Shown: positions 27,279 to 36,974, counted from the stretch's first letter. The stretch is 64,000 bases of DNA from Hyphomicrobium_A sp964405975 (GCA_964405975.1 CAYOPW010000002.1:1-64000), one strand, 5' to 3'. The notes: a model not told the origin generated them from the sequence alone. Translations and numbers: made by a program.

Positions 27279-28139
27279 ATGCAGGATAGAACACCATACG
27301 TCCTGACCGCCGAGGAAATAGAGCGTTACAAACGTCACCTTGTCTTGAGGGAAGTGGGCGGCCAGGGTCAGAAGAAGCTCAAGGCCGCCCGTGTACTGGT
27401 CATCGGCGCCGGCGGTCTTGGTTCGCCCGTCGTGATGTACCTTGCCGCCGCCGGCGTCGGCACGATCGGCATCATCGATCACGATGAGGTCTCTCTGGAC
27501 AATCTGCAACGGCAGATCGTGCATGACACGCCGCATGTCGGTTTATCCAAGGTGGTAAGCGTTGCTGAGACTCTCGCGCGGCTAAATCCACATGTTCGAG
27601 TTGAGCCAATCAACGCGCGCCTTGATGCCAGCAATGCGCTCGACGTGATTTCCCGCTACGACATCGTGGCTGACGGCTCCGATAACTCAGAGACCCGCTA
27701 CCTCGCTTCAGATGCCTGCTACTTGGCCAAGCGAACGCTGATATTCGCTGCCGTTGGACCGTTCGACGGCTACGTATCGACGTTCAAGCCGCACGAGCAG
27801 ACAAATGAAGGAGCGCCCTACCCTACGTACCGCTGCCTCTTCCCCGAGGCGCCTCCGCCGGGGACGGTTCCCAACTGCGCCGAAGTCGGTGTCCTGGGCT
27901 CTATCGTCGGCGTCATTGGAACGTTGCAAGCAACAGAAGTCTTGAAGGAAATTCTTGGGATCGGCGAAAGTCTGGCCGGACGGCTGCTCATTTACGACGC
28001 ACTGGCCGCCCGCTTTGAAACGCTCAACGTCGCCTGGGACCCGGACAATCCGCTTTCAGGGCGCACGCCATCGATCAAGGACCTATCTATCCATGCGCGC
28101 GCACCCGGCGTCACACCAACTTCTGCAACGGCGAACTAA
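27279..28139 (+). CDS. moeB: molybdopterin-synthase adenylyltransferase (MoeB/ThiF family)
   Basis: 286 residues. E1-like enzyme that adenylates the C-terminal glycine of a sulfur-carrier protein (MoaD or ThiS). The ATP-binding GAGGLG is at 43-48, the catalytic Asp lies in DGSDNSETRYL, and the conserved Cys is C200 in PNCAEVGVLG. Only one Cys of the usual zinc site remains (YRCLF, where E. coli MoeB has a CxxC) and the C-terminal CxxC is absent, so zinc binding is probably lost. No rhodanese domain. MoeB versus ThiF cannot be settled without a partner gene nearby. Start ATG at 27279, 55 bases after cysK. Confidence 0.88.
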   Translation: MQDRTPYVLTAEEIERYKRHLVLREVGGQGQKKLKAARVLVIGAGGLGSPVVMYLAAAGVGTIGIIDHDEVSLDNLQRQIVHDTPHVGLSKVVSVAETLARLNPHVRVEPINARLDASNALDVISRYDIVADGSDNSETRYLASDACYLAKRTLIFAAVGPFDGYVSTFKPHEQTNEGAPYPTYRCLFPEAPPPGTVPNCAEVGVLGSIVGVIGTLQATEVLKEILGIGESLAGRLLIYDALAARFETLNVAWDPDNPLSGRTPSIKDLSIHARAPGVTPTSATAN

Positions 28140-28162
28140 TCGACTTCACAAGCGCGTTGTCT

Positions 28163-29161
28163 CTAAAGCATCGCAGCGTGAACGCGATCGGGCGGCGTGT
28201 GGCCATCAAGAAATGTCTTGATGTTGATGATGACCTTCTCACCCATATCGATGCGGCCCTCAATCGTCGCTGAACTCATGTGGGGGAGCGCAACGACACG
28301 ATCTGAGTTGAGGATTTTCGGGTTCACCGCCGGTTCGTGCTCGAACACGTCAAGGCCCGCGCCTGCGATGGCGCCCGCCTCGATCAAGCGCGCCAGCTCG
28401 TTCTCATCAATAACCTCGCCCCGCGCCGTATTGACGATGTAAGCTGAGGGCTTCAGCAGTTTTAGCCGCCGCGCCGACAAGAGATGATACGTACCCGGCG
28501 TATGTGGACAGTTAACCGAGACGATATCGACCCGCGTCAGCATCTGGTCCAGGCTCTCCCAATAAGTCGCTTCGAGTTCTTTTTCGATAGCCTGCGAGAG
28601 CCGCCGCCGGTTGTGATAATGGATTTGGAGACCGAACGCCTTTGCGCGCCGCGCCACGGCCTGACCTATACGGCCCATTCCGACGATGCCAAGCCGCTTG
28701 CCATAGATGCGATGGCCGAGCATCCATGTGGGCGACCAGCCGCCCCAGTGGTTCTGGGCGTCCTTCAGATAGGTCGCACCCTCAGAAAGACGCCGCGGCA
28801 CGGCCAGGATGAGCGCCATTGTCATGTCAGCTGTGTCCTCGGTCAGGACGCCAGGTGTATTGGTGATGGTGATACCGCGATTGCGGGCAGTGTCGAGATC
28901 GATGTTGTCGACCCCCGTACCGAAATTGGCGATCAGGCGAAGCTGGGGACCGGCCTGAGAAATGACAGCGCGGTCGATGTGATCGGTGACGGTGGGCACC
29001 AGCACATCGGCAATCTTCAAGGCCTCTGTAATTTCTGCCCGTGTCATCGGCGTGTCATCGACGTTGAGCCTGGCGTCGAACAGCTCGCGCATTCGGGTCT
29101 CGACGGCATCAGGCAACTTGCGCGTAACGATGACGATGGGCTTCCTAGCGCTATTCGGCAT
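28163..29161 (-). CDS. D-2-hydroxyacid dehydrogenase, glyoxylate/hydroxypyruvate reductase type
   Basis: 332 residues. NAD(P)-dependent reduction of 2-oxoacids. The catalytic domain is split around the Rossmann domain, which carries GMGRIGQAVARRAKAFG; the catalytic triad appears as Arg in NTARGEVID, Glu in DVFEHEP and His in LPHMSSAT. The GyaR-like overall pattern suggests glyoxylate reductase, relevant to C1/C2 metabolism, but substrate choice is inference. The start is the ATG at 29161 with GGAAGTCTCC upstream; the frame is open for another 54 codons with no conservation. It converges on moeB, 23 bases apart. Confidence 0.9.
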   Translation of the reverse strand: MPNSARKPIVIVTRKLPDAVETRMRELFDARLNVDDTPMTRAEITEALKIADVLVPTVTDHIDRAVISQAGPQLRLIANFGTGVDNIDLDTARNRGITITNTPGVLTEDTADMTMALILAVPRRLSEGATYLKDAQNHWGGWSPTWMLGHRIYGKRLGIVGMGRIGQAVARRAKAFGLQIHYHNRRRLSQAIEKELEATYWESLDQMLTRVDIVSVNCPHTPGTYHLLSARRLKLLKPSAYIVNTARGEVIDENELARLIEAGAIAGAGLDVFEHEPAVNPKILNSDRVVALPHMSSATIEGRIDMGEKVIINIKTFLDGHTPPDRVHAAML

Positions 29162-29398
29162 TGGAGACTTCCGATATTGCCTAATTCTTGACGTTGAGCG
29201 ACCGTTCAACCGCTGGTGTAGAGTTCTCACCGGCGGTTGAGCCCCCGTGTCTAACAGATGGCCATTGGGATGACAAAGTGGCCGATAGGGTATCTGCGCA
29301 TTGGAATGAGGCCCTTGCCGCACCAGTTTGCCGATCCCGGACTTGCCATGCAGGGGCGAATCTTGGTTTTGCCTTGAGCGGTGAGCAGAGGAATGCTG

Positions 29399-29965
29399 AT
29401 GGCGGACAGGATGCGCAGGGCTGCGACCATCTCAATGCTGGCGATCATGCTGGCGGACGTACCCGTAGTCGCACCCGTTGCATGGGCACAGGCCGGGGCC
29501 AAGAGCCGCTCTTTCCCCGGCGGCAGCGGCCTCGCCGTTCCCCGCTTCGTCAGCTTGAAATCCAGCCGGGTGAACATGCGCAAGGGTCCCGGGACCGATT
29601 ATCCAACCGTCTGGGTCTACCGTCGCGCTGGTATGCCACTGGAGGTCATCAAGGAATTCGAAGGCTGGCGTCAGGTACGCGACGCCGACGGCGCAACCGG
29701 CTGGGTGCTTCGGTCCTTCCTATCGGGGCGCAGAACTGCGCTCGTGCTGCCGTGGGAGATCAAGAAGGGCACCAAAGCGCCGCAAGTCGCACTGAGAACG
29801 AATGATCACGAAAACGCACGTCCCGTCGCGATGGTTGAGGCAGGAGTTATAGCCAACCTCTCGTCGTGCGACGGCCAATGGTGCCACGTTAGCATCGACG
29901 ATTTTCGCGGTTACATCGAGCAGAAGAAGCTCTGGGGCGTTTACGAAAACGAGCGCATCAATTAG
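29399..29965 (+). CDS. exported SH3-domain protein
   Basis: 188 residues with a signal peptide (RRAATISMLAIMLADVPVV, ending in AWAQA near residue 31). The mature part has a bacterial SH3 domain at about 45-110 (SSRVNMRKGPGTDYPTVW, GWVLRSFLSG) and a second, weaker repeat at 120-180 (CHVSIDDFRGYIEQKKLWGVY). Such SH3_4 proteins are periplasmic and often bind cell-wall material; the partner is unknown. Start at the ATG at 29399, six bases after AGAGGA; the ATG at 29393 abuts that site and is less likely. It converges on irr 26 bases away. Confidence 0.82.
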   Translation: MADRMRRAATISMLAIMLADVPVVAPVAWAQAGAKSRSFPGGSGLAVPRFVSLKSSRVNMRKGPGTDYPTVWVYRRAGMPLEVIKEFEGWRQVRDADGATGWVLRSFLSGRRTALVLPWEIKKGTKAPQVALRTNDHENARPVAMVEAGVIANLSSCDGQWCHVSIDDFRGYIEQKKLWGVYENERIN

Positions 29966-29991
29966 ATCTTTCCGCTGCGACACGAGTGCGA

Positions 29992-30435
29992 TCAGCTGTC
30001 TTTCTTAACAACGCGCACGACAACGTCGATGTGGCGGATTTCCGTTCCCTCGGGCGGCTCTGGCACACCGTCGACGTGGATCGAATTGGCAGGAATGTCG
30101 CGCAGTTCTCCCTCCGACTCGAAGAAGAAGTGGTTATGATTCGACGTATTGGTGTCGAAATAGGCCTTTGCTCCGTTGATCGCCAACTCGCGCAACAGTC
30201 CAGCACGCTTAAACTGATGCAATGTATTGTAGACTGTGGCCAGCGAGACATGATGCCCAACCGCCGCCGCTTCGGCGTGCAACAGCTCTGCCGTCACGTG
30301 CCGATCCTCGCCCTCAAACAGGAGCGCCCCGAGCGCCAGGCGCTGGCGTGTCGGGCGCAGGCCAGCTTGCCGCAGCAATCTTGCTGTGCGGCGAGTATCC
30401 GAATTCTGATGGTTTCGCGTTGCCGTATCCGTCAT
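29992..30435 (-). CDS. irr: iron response regulator Irr (Fur family)
   Basis: 147 residues. Alphaproteobacterial Fur-family regulator that reports iron via haem. The winged helix spans about 20-95 (GLRPTRQRLALGALLF, HVTAELLHAEA, SLATVYNTLHQF), followed by the dimer domain with the Irr-typical His cluster NHNHFFFESEGE and DIPANSIHVDGVPEPPEGTEI. There is no cysteine at all, so the N-terminal haem-regulatory Cys-Pro motif of Bradyrhizobium Irr is missing; this resembles Rhizobium Irr, where haem acts through the His cluster. It is divergent from fabA-fabB-fabI, a conserved rhizobial arrangement. Start ATG at 30435; the frame is open upstream to a TTG. A candidate target is the site at 13941-13955. 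Confidence 0.92.
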   Translation of the reverse strand: MTDTATRNHQNSDTRRTARLLRQAGLRPTRQRLALGALLFEGEDRHVTAELLHAEAAAVGHHVSLATVYNTLHQFKRAGLLRELAINGAKAYFDTNTSNHNHFFFESEGELRDIPANSIHVDGVPEPPEGTEIRHIDVVVRVVKKDS

Positions 30436-30728
30436 GCGTTCAAAAAGACCGTGCCAAATTCCCGTCGTTTTCCCGCGCCAGTGACTACGATTGCCTAGAC
30501 AAAACAAGCGCAAATTCCAAGCTTACAAGTCAAGTATAGTATAATGTTCCCGCGGGCGGCCTGCAACTCGGGCGCAAGCGGCTCAGTAAGCGGCCGAACG
30601 TCGCTTAAAGCTGGGCCGCTTTGCCTTTTGAAGGGCAGTCGAGTGTGTTAGGAAACCGGCGGCCGCGACAGGATGCCCACGCATGAGTTTGGAGTCACCT
30701 GGTGAACGAGGTAATTGAGCGAGAAATC

Positions 30729-31271
30729 ATGGCGGAACGCCGCTCTAGCTACGAATACGACGATCTGCTGACGTGCGGGCGCGGCAAGCTTTTCGGCCCG
30801 GGCAATGCCCAGCTGCCGCTACCGCCAATGCTGATGTTCGACAGAATTGCCGCCATCTCCGAGTCGGAGGGCCCGCACGGCAAAGGCCAGGTCGTCGCTG
30901 AGCTCCAGGTCGACGGGAACAAGCGGCTCGATTGGTTCTTCAAGTGCCATTTTGAGGGCGACCCCGTTATGCCGGGCTGCCTCGGCTTGGATGCCCTATG
31001 GCAGCTTACGGGATTCTTCCTGGGCTGGCTGGGGGCGCCTGGGCGTGGACGCGCGCTCGGCGTTGGCGAGGTCAAGTTCACAGGCATGGTCGTACCGACC
31101 GTCAAGAAGGTCGAGTATATCGTCGACCTCAAACGCGTTATTTTGCGCAGGCTAAAGCTTGCAATCGCCGATGGTGTCATGAAGGCCGATGGCGAGGTAA
31201 TATACACCGCAACAGACTTGCGAGTGGGGTTGTTCGAAGCCGAAGAGGCAACGGGCGCGGTGAGTTCTTGA
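30729..31271 (+). CDS. fabA: 3-hydroxydecanoyl-ACP dehydratase/isomerase
   Basis: 180 residues. It dehydrates 3-hydroxydecanoyl-ACP and isomerises the double bond, the branch point for unsaturated fatty acids. The active His and Asp are in KCHFEGDPVMPGC and GLDALWQLTGFFLGW. FGPGNAQLPLPPMLMFDRI is the FabA N-terminal signature. The start is the ATG at 30729 (MAERRSSYEYDDLL), which matches rhizobial FabA; an in-frame GTG at 30702 would add nine residues. First gene of fabA-fabB-fabI, divergent from irr. Confidence 0.97.
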   Translation: MAERRSSYEYDDLLTCGRGKLFGPGNAQLPLPPMLMFDRIAAISESEGPHGKGQVVAELQVDGNKRLDWFFKCHFEGDPVMPGCLGLDALWQLTGFFLGWLGAPGRGRALGVGEVKFTGMVVPTVKKVEYIVDLKRVILRRLKLAIADGVMKADGEVIYTATDLRVGLFEAEEATGAVSS

Positions 31272-31357
31272 TCTGAGAAGCGTTTCGTGCACGTTTCGCC
31301 TGGGCCAAGGCCAGCGAAGCTGCGGCCCGTCACTTGGGAGGCAAAGTAGATTAGCGG

Positions 31358-32590
31358 ATGAGACGTGTTGCCGTCACCGGAATGGGCATCGTTTCTTCGA
31401 TCGGAAACAGTTGCCAGGAGGTACTCGCTTCACTCCGCGAGGCGAAGTCAGGTGTCGTGCGCGCCGACAAGTACGCCGAGCTCGGCTTCCGCTGCCATGT
31501 GCACGGTGCACCCAATATCGAGTGGGAATCGCAAGTTCCGCGCAAGGCCAAGCGCTTCATGGACGCGGGCGTTGGCTGGAACTACGTGGCCATGGAGCAG
31601 GCCATTCGCGACGCCGGTCTTGAGGAAGGCGACGTCGTCAGCGAACGGACGGGCATCATAATGGGCTCGGGCGGCCCTTCCACACGCGCCATCGTCCGTG
31701 CCGCCGACACGACGCGCGAGAAGGACCCGCGCAAGGTCGGACCCTTCGAGGTCCCCAAGGCGATGTGCTCCGGACCCTCTGCCGCGCTGGCGACCACTTA
31801 CAAGATCAGGGGTGTCAATTATTCCATCTCATCGGCTTGTTCCACGTCGGCGCACTGCATCGGAAATGCCGCCGAGCTCATCCAGTGGGGCAAGCAGGAC
31901 ATCATCTTTGCCGGCGGCTGCGAGGAGCTGGATTGGACGCTTTCAGTGCTGTTCGACGCCATGGGCGCCATGTCATCCAATTTCAACGCAACGCCGGAGA
32001 GCGCGAGCCGCGCCTACGACAAGAATCGTGATGGATTTGTGATTGCGGGCGGCGCTGGCGTCGTTGTGCTGGAGGAGCTGGAGCGCGCCAAGGCACGCGG
32101 GGCAAGGATTTACGGCGAAGTCGCTGGCTACGGCGCGACGTCAGATGGCTTCGATATGGTTGCCCCTTCGGGCGAAGGCGCCATTCGGTGCATGGCACTG
32201 GCGCTGAAAGGGCTCGACGGCAACGGCGTCGGCGCCCCTATCGATTACATCAATCCACACGGTACCGGCACGCCGATTGGCGACGAGCGTGAGATCGAGG
32301 CTATCCGCACCGTCTTCGACGGAAAAATGCCAAAGATTTCGTCCACTAAATCGCTGACTGGTCACTCGCTAGGAGCGGTTGGGGCGCAGGAAGCGATTTT
32401 CTCGCTCCTGATGATGAATAATGGATTTATCTGCGAAAGCGCGAATATCGATGAGCTCGACCCGGCGTTCGAGGGGGTACCTATCGTGCGAGAGCGCGAG
32501 GACGGGCTTGAGCTTAACTGTGTGATGTCGAATAGCTTCGGTTTCGGTGGAACAAATGCCACCCTCGTGTTTCGCCGATCGAGCGGTTAA
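31358..32590 (+). CDS. fabB: beta-ketoacyl-ACP synthase I
   Basis: 410 residues. Condensing enzyme that elongates the cis-unsaturated intermediate made by FabA. The Cys-His-His triad is complete: Cys in SSACSTSAHC (near 160), His in NPHGTGTP and His in SLTGHSLGA, with the C-terminal NSFGFGGTNA loop. Pairing with fabA in one operon marks it as KAS I rather than FabF. ATG at 31358, 86 bases after fabA. Confidence 0.96.
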   Translation: MRRVAVTGMGIVSSIGNSCQEVLASLREAKSGVVRADKYAELGFRCHVHGAPNIEWESQVPRKAKRFMDAGVGWNYVAMEQAIRDAGLEEGDVVSERTGIIMGSGGPSTRAIVRAADTTREKDPRKVGPFEVPKAMCSGPSAALATTYKIRGVNYSISSACSTSAHCIGNAAELIQWGKQDIIFAGGCEELDWTLSVLFDAMGAMSSNFNATPESASRAYDKNRDGFVIAGGAGVVVLEELERAKARGARIYGEVAGYGATSDGFDMVAPSGEGAIRCMALALKGLDGNGVGAPIDYINPHGTGTPIGDEREIEAIRTVFDGKMPKISSTKSLTGHSLGAVGAQEAIFSLLMMNNGFICESANIDELDPAFEGVPIVREREDGLELNCVMSNSFGFGGTNATLVFRRSSG

Positions 32591-32723
32591 GAAACTGTCA
32601 TGTTGCGGCGTCAAGGAGTCTCTTTGAACTTCTTCAGGATGCCAAGACATGAGGCTTTATAGACGCGGCAGCGGCTGGTTCGAAATTCAAGGACGCGCAT
32701 TCGGCGCAACAATGGGGTCTCCC

Positions 32724-33599
32724 ATGACCGAGAACGACATAGCACAACCAGGTCCCATAATGGCTGGCAAGCGCGGTCTTGTGATGGGTGTTGCCAACGA
32801 GCGCTCCATCGCCTGGGGCATCGCAAGGATCCTTGCCGGGCAGGGGGCCGAACTCGCTTTTACCTACCAGGACGGCGCCTTCGGCCGCCGCGCATTGCCG
32901 CTCGCTGAATCGCTAGGATCCGAAATCGTCGAGCCATGCAATGTCCTCGACCTTGAAAGTGTCGACAACGCCTTTGCACGCATTAAGGAGGTTTGGGGCA
33001 GCCTGGACTTCGTCGTCCACGCGCTTGCCTACTCCGACCCGCGCGAATTATCTGGCCGCTATGTCAACACGACACGCGAGAACTTCACCAATACGATGGT
33101 GATCTCGTGTTTCTCCTTTACCGAGGTGGCAAAGCGCGCGATGGAGCTCATGCCCAATGGCGGCTCCCTAATCACGCTGAGCTATGGCGGCGCCACGCGT
33201 TCGGTGCCCTCCTACAACGTTATGGGCGTTGCCAAAGCGGCCCTTGAAGCCTCTGTGCGCTATCTCGCTGCCGATCTCGGCCCACAAAACATCCGCGTGA
33301 ACGCACTCTCCGCTGGACCGATGCGCACGCTATCTGGCGCGGGGGTCTCCGATGCGCGCGTTATTTTCAACTTCCAGAAGGAACATGCGCCATTGAAGCG
33401 CACGCCGACCCTCGATGAGGTCGGTGGTTCTGCCCTTTATCTGCTATCGGACCTGTCAGGCGCGGTGACCGGCGAGGTGCACTTTGTGGATTGCGGTTAC
33501 TCGACCGTCTCCATGCCGAGCCTCGACGCGCTGAAAACGATAGATGCAGATGCCTCCGCGTCGACTGGCGGCCGTCCGCCTTCAGAAGCCGCTGAGTGA
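32724..33599 (+). CDS. fabI: enoyl-ACP reductase [NADH]
   Basis: About 291 residues from the ATG at 32724. The last step of the fatty-acid elongation cycle. The SDR fold has the FabI-type nucleotide loop GVANERSIAWGIA and the catalytic pair in SYNVMGVAKAALE (Tyr and Lys). The C-terminal tail after residue 255 (about 30 residues, DASASTGGRPPSEAAE) is longer than usual. The start is uncertain: ATGs at 32649, 32712, 32724 and 32760 are all in frame, the last directly before the conserved KRGLVMGVANERS; 32724 follows GGGG. Third gene of fabA-fabB-fabI. Confidence 0.94.
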   Translation: MTENDIAQPGPIMAGKRGLVMGVANERSIAWGIARILAGQGAELAFTYQDGAFGRRALPLAESLGSEIVEPCNVLDLESVDNAFARIKEVWGSLDFVVHALAYSDPRELSGRYVNTTRENFTNTMVISCFSFTEVAKRAMELMPNGGSLITLSYGGATRSVPSYNVMGVAKAALEASVRYLAADLGPQNIRVNALSAGPMRTLSGAGVSDARVIFNFQKEHAPLKRTPTLDEVGGSALYLLSDLSGAVTGEVHFVDCGYSTVSMPSLDALKTIDADASASTGGRPPSEAAE

Positions 33600-33659
33600 C
33601 TTGAGCATACCAAGCATGTCCCGTCTTGACGGCGTTACCGTGGCGTCGCACACACACGC

Positions 33660-34508
33660 ATGATCGGCGTCTTTGATTCCGGATTGGGCGGCCTGACCGT
33701 ATTGCGCGCACTCGTTGCGCGCTTTCCCCATCTTCCCTTTGTGTACCTTGGCGACCATGCCAACGTGCCCTACGGCGACCGCAATTCCGATGACATCGTG
33801 GAGCTGTCGCGCCGAAGCGTAGAAGCGCTGTTCAAAAGCGGCTGCAAGCTCGTGCTTCTGGGTTGCAATACGGCAACCGCCGTCGCTGCTCGGCGCCTGC
33901 AGCAAGCCTGGCTGCCGGTGAGTTTATGGGAAGGGCATAACGTGCTTGGCATTGTCGCCCCAACGGTCGAGGCCGCCACGCAGACACCCTGGGCTGTCGG
34001 CTCTCCACAATATCCTCAGAAGTACAACACCGATCTTGTGGCCGTGTTTGGCACGACACGCACGATCACATCGGGCGTCTATCCTGAGGAAATATCCAAG
34101 CGATGCCCGAAGGTCACCGTGGTCCAGCAAATCTGCGCGACGCTCGCTGGCGCCATTGAAGAGGAAGCCCCAGAGGCCAAGCTCGATCGGCTGGTCGAAG
34201 AGGGCATTCAGGCGGTGATGGCCCAAACAGAGGGCATTCCTCCTCACCGCGCCATTCTCGGGTGCACACACTTTTCGCTGGTGGAGTATCTGTTTCGGCG
34301 ACACTTGCCCCCGTTCACACGTATCCTGTCTCAGCCGGGCGTTGTCGCTGACAGCTTCGAGGATTACCTTGCGCGGCATCCCCGCTATACCGCCGGAGAT
34401 CGCGGCGGCTCTTTGACACTGCTGACGACTGGCGATCCCACCGAGATCAGCGCGCGTGCCCGTGTATTCTGGCCGGACATCTCGGCTTTTGAGTGTGCAG
34501 CCGCTTAA
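33660..34508 (+). CDS. murI: glutamate racemase
   Basis: 282 residues. It interconverts L- and D-glutamate to supply D-Glu for peptidoglycan. The two catalytic cysteines are C69 in LLGCNTAT and C202 in LGCTHFSL, with the N-terminal FDSGLGGLTVLR. No PLP motif is expected. Start ATG at 33660, 60 bases after fabI, so it may be read with the fab operon. It carries a modest C-terminal extension after the usual end. Confidence 0.95.
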   Translation: MIGVFDSGLGGLTVLRALVARFPHLPFVYLGDHANVPYGDRNSDDIVELSRRSVEALFKSGCKLVLLGCNTATAVAARRLQQAWLPVSLWEGHNVLGIVAPTVEAATQTPWAVGSPQYPQKYNTDLVAVFGTTRTITSGVYPEEISKRCPKVTVVQQICATLAGAIEEEAPEAKLDRLVEEGIQAVMAQTEGIPPHRAILGCTHFSLVEYLFRRHLPPFTRILSQPGVVADSFEDYLARHPRYTAGDRGGSLTLLTTGDPTEISARARVFWPDISAFECAAA

Positions 34509-34574
34509 GTGCTTTTCGACCTGCGGCGAGGTATTTCCTATATTTAGCACCCCGCCTTGGATCGTGGAGCCGTC

Positions 34575-36974
34575 ATGGTTGCCAAATTGCACCGCGCTGA
34601 ACCAAGCCAAGCCGATCACGGCTACGAAAAACACCCATCCGGCACTGCTGGCGGCGCGGCACACCCCGTGAAAGATCCAGTCTGCGGCATGGTCGTGGAC
34701 CCCCACACCACGCAGCACCGCGCGGACCATGCTGGCCGCACCTACTACTTCTGCTCAGCGGGTTGCCGCAAAAAGTTCATCGCCGATCCTGAAAGCTATC
34801 TCGACCAGAAGGAAGGTCACCGGGAAGCGGTCGCACCGGACGCTATTTATACCTGCCCGATGCACCCGGAGGTCCGGCAAGTTGGACCGGGCTCCTGCCC
34901 CATCTGCGGCATGGCGCTCGAGCCTGTGGACGTAACCGCGGAGCAGGGGCCGAACCCTGAACTCGTCGACATGACGCGCCGCTTCTGGATTGCGCTCGCA
35001 CTGACAATTCCGGTGTTCGCCCTAGAAATGGGCCAGCATGTTTTTGGGCTTGGTCACCTTGTCGGGCAATCGGCCTCGAATTGGATCCAACTCGTGCTAG
35101 CCACGCCGGTCGTGCTGTGGGCTGGCGCACCGTTCTTCGTGCGCGCCTGGCAATCAATCCTCACGCGTCAGCTCAATATGTTCACACTGATCGCTCTCGG
35201 CACCGGCGCGGCCTGGCTTTACAGTATGGCGGCAACGCTTATCCCCGGCGTCTTCCCTGACGGCTTCCGTAACGAGGACGGCTCGGTGCCTGTTTATTTT
35301 GAGGCCGCGTCCGTTATCACTGTTTTGGTTCTGCTTGGACAAGTCCTGGAGTTGAGGGCACGCGAGAGCACGAGCGGCGCCATACGCGCCCTACTCGATC
35401 TCGCGCCCAAAACCGCGCGCCTCATCGACAAGGACGGAACTGAGCGCGAAATTCCGCTCGATGACGTGAAGATCGGTAACCGCTTGCGTGTGCGCCCTGG
35501 CGAGAAGGTCCCGGTCGATGCCATCGTGCGTGAGGGCCGCAGTGCTATCGATGAGTCGATGGTGACTGGCGAATCGATGCCCGTAACCAAGGAGACCGGC
35601 GACACCGTCATCGGCGGCACGCTCAACCAGAGTGGGAGCCTTGTGATCGAAGCGGAACGCGTCGGCCGCGACACCATGCTTGCACGCATCGTTGCACTGG
35701 TCGCAGAGGCACAGCGCAGCCGCGCTCCCATCCAACGTCTCGCCGACGCGGTAGCCGGCTGGTTCGTCCCTGCCGTTATTGTCATAGCATTTCTCGCCTT
35801 CGCCGCCTGGGCGATCTGGGGCCCTGAGCCGCGCTATTCTTATGCGCTTATCGCCGCCGTCGCGGTGCTCATCATTGCCTGCCCCTGCGCACTCGGGCTG
35901 GCCACGCCTATGTCGATTATGGTCGGCGTGGGGCGCGGCGCGGAAGCCGGCGTCCTGATCAAGAACGCGGAGGCGCTGGAGCGCTTGGAGAAAGTCGACA
36001 CGCTCGTTGTCGACAAGACCGGCACGCTCACGCAAGGGAAACCCGCTGTGACATCCATCGTGCCGGCCAAGGGTTTCGACGAGAACGAGCTGCTGCGTCT
36101 TGCCGCGAGTGTGGAGCGCGCGAGTGAGCATCCCTTGGCCGCAGCAATCGTCGCCGCAGCCGAGGAGCGCAGGCTCTCCCTGATGTCCGCCAAAGACTTC
36201 GATGCGCCAGCAGGTAAAGGTGTGTTCGGCACAGTGGACGGGCGCCGCATCACCATCGGCAACGCGGCATTCATGCATGAGCAGTCGATCGACGTCACTG
36301 AACTGACCGCCGCGGCGGAAGACTTACGCCGCGAAGGTGCGACATCAATTTTCGTTGGCGTTGATAGCAACCCAGCCGGTGTGATTGCCATCGCCGACCC
36401 CATAAAGCCTTCGACCCCGGCAGCGCTCGACGCGCTCAAAGCCGATGGCATACGCGTCGTGATGCTAACCGGTGACAATCGGACAACCGCGCTAGCGATC
36501 GCACGGCGGCTTGGCATCACGGAAGTCGAGGCCCAAGTGCTACCCGACCAGAAGAGTGCCGTCGTCGATAAGCTCAAGCGAGAGGGCCGGGTGGTCGCCA
36601 TGGCGGGTGACGGAGTCAACGATGCCCCCGCTCTTGCGGCAGCCGACGTTGGCATCGCTATGGGCTCGGGCACCGACGTTGCGATCGAAAGCGCGGGCGT
36701 GACGTTGCTCAAAGGAGACCTCACCGGCATCGTGCGCGCGCGGCACCTTTCAAGGGCAACCATGCGTAACATCCGCGAGAACCTATTCTTCGCCTTCATC
36801 TATAACAGCGCAGGCGTGCCGATTGCAGCCGGCGTGCTTTATCCCTTCTTCGGCATTCTACTGTCGCCCATGATCGCAGCCGCCGCGATGTCGCTGTCAT
36901 CGGTTAGCGTCATCGCCAACGCGATCCGCCTAAAAACCGTGAAGCTGAATGTTGCAAGCGAGCACTCCCAGTGA
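34575..36974 (+). CDS. heavy-metal (probably copper) translocating P1B-type ATPase with YHS and HMBD domains
   Basis: 799 residues. It pumps a soft metal, most likely Cu+, across the inner membrane using ATP. In order: a YHS/TRASH domain (about 30-75, DPVCGMVVDP ... YFCSAGCRKKF), a heavy-metal-binding domain (about 90-120, YTCPMHPEV ... CPICGMAL), eight membrane helices, the actuator TGES loop, the transmembrane metal motif CPC at about 436 (ACPCALGLATP), the phosphorylated D480 in DKTGTLT, and GDGVNDAPA. There is no classical GMxCxxC HMA domain. Start at the ATG at 34575 with GGAGCCGTC upstream. No copper regulator or chaperone is adjacent; the assembly gap follows 264 bases later. Confidence 0.93.
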   Translation: MVAKLHRAEPSQADHGYEKHPSGTAGGAAHPVKDPVCGMVVDPHTTQHRADHAGRTYYFCSAGCRKKFIADPESYLDQKEGHREAVAPDAIYTCPMHPEVRQVGPGSCPICGMALEPVDVTAEQGPNPELVDMTRRFWIALALTIPVFALEMGQHVFGLGHLVGQSASNWIQLVLATPVVLWAGAPFFVRAWQSILTRQLNMFTLIALGTGAAWLYSMAATLIPGVFPDGFRNEDGSVPVYFEAASVITVLVLLGQVLELRARESTSGAIRALLDLAPKTARLIDKDGTEREIPLDDVKIGNRLRVRPGEKVPVDAIVREGRSAIDESMVTGESMPVTKETGDTVIGGTLNQSGSLVIEAERVGRDTMLARIVALVAEAQRSRAPIQRLADAVAGWFVPAVIVIAFLAFAAWAIWGPEPRYSYALIAAVAVLIIACPCALGLATPMSIMVGVGRGAEAGVLIKNAEALERLEKVDTLVVDKTGTLTQGKPAVTSIVPAKGFDENELLRLAASVERASEHPLAAAIVAAAEERRLSLMSAKDFDAPAGKGVFGTVDGRRITIGNAAFMHEQSIDVTELTAAAEDLRREGATSIFVGVDSNPAGVIAIADPIKPSTPAALDALKADGIRVVMLTGDNRTTALAIARRLGITEVEAQVLPDQKSAVVDKLKREGRVVAMAGDGVNDAPALAAADVGIAMGSGTDVAIESAGVTLLKGDLTGIVRARHLSRATMRNIRENLFFAFIYNSAGVPIAAGVLYPFFGILLSPMIAAAAMSLSSVSVIANAIRLKTVKLNVASEHSQ

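Noticed and set aside
29188..29805. 205-codon plus-strand frame overlapping the SH3-domain gene
   Set aside because: It is a shadow of the SH3 gene in another frame; the residues show no domain and are rich in His/Arg/Gly.
30540..30545. TATAAT between irr and fabA
   Set aside because: No acceptable -35 at 16-18 bases, so no promoter was called although the hexamer is perfect.
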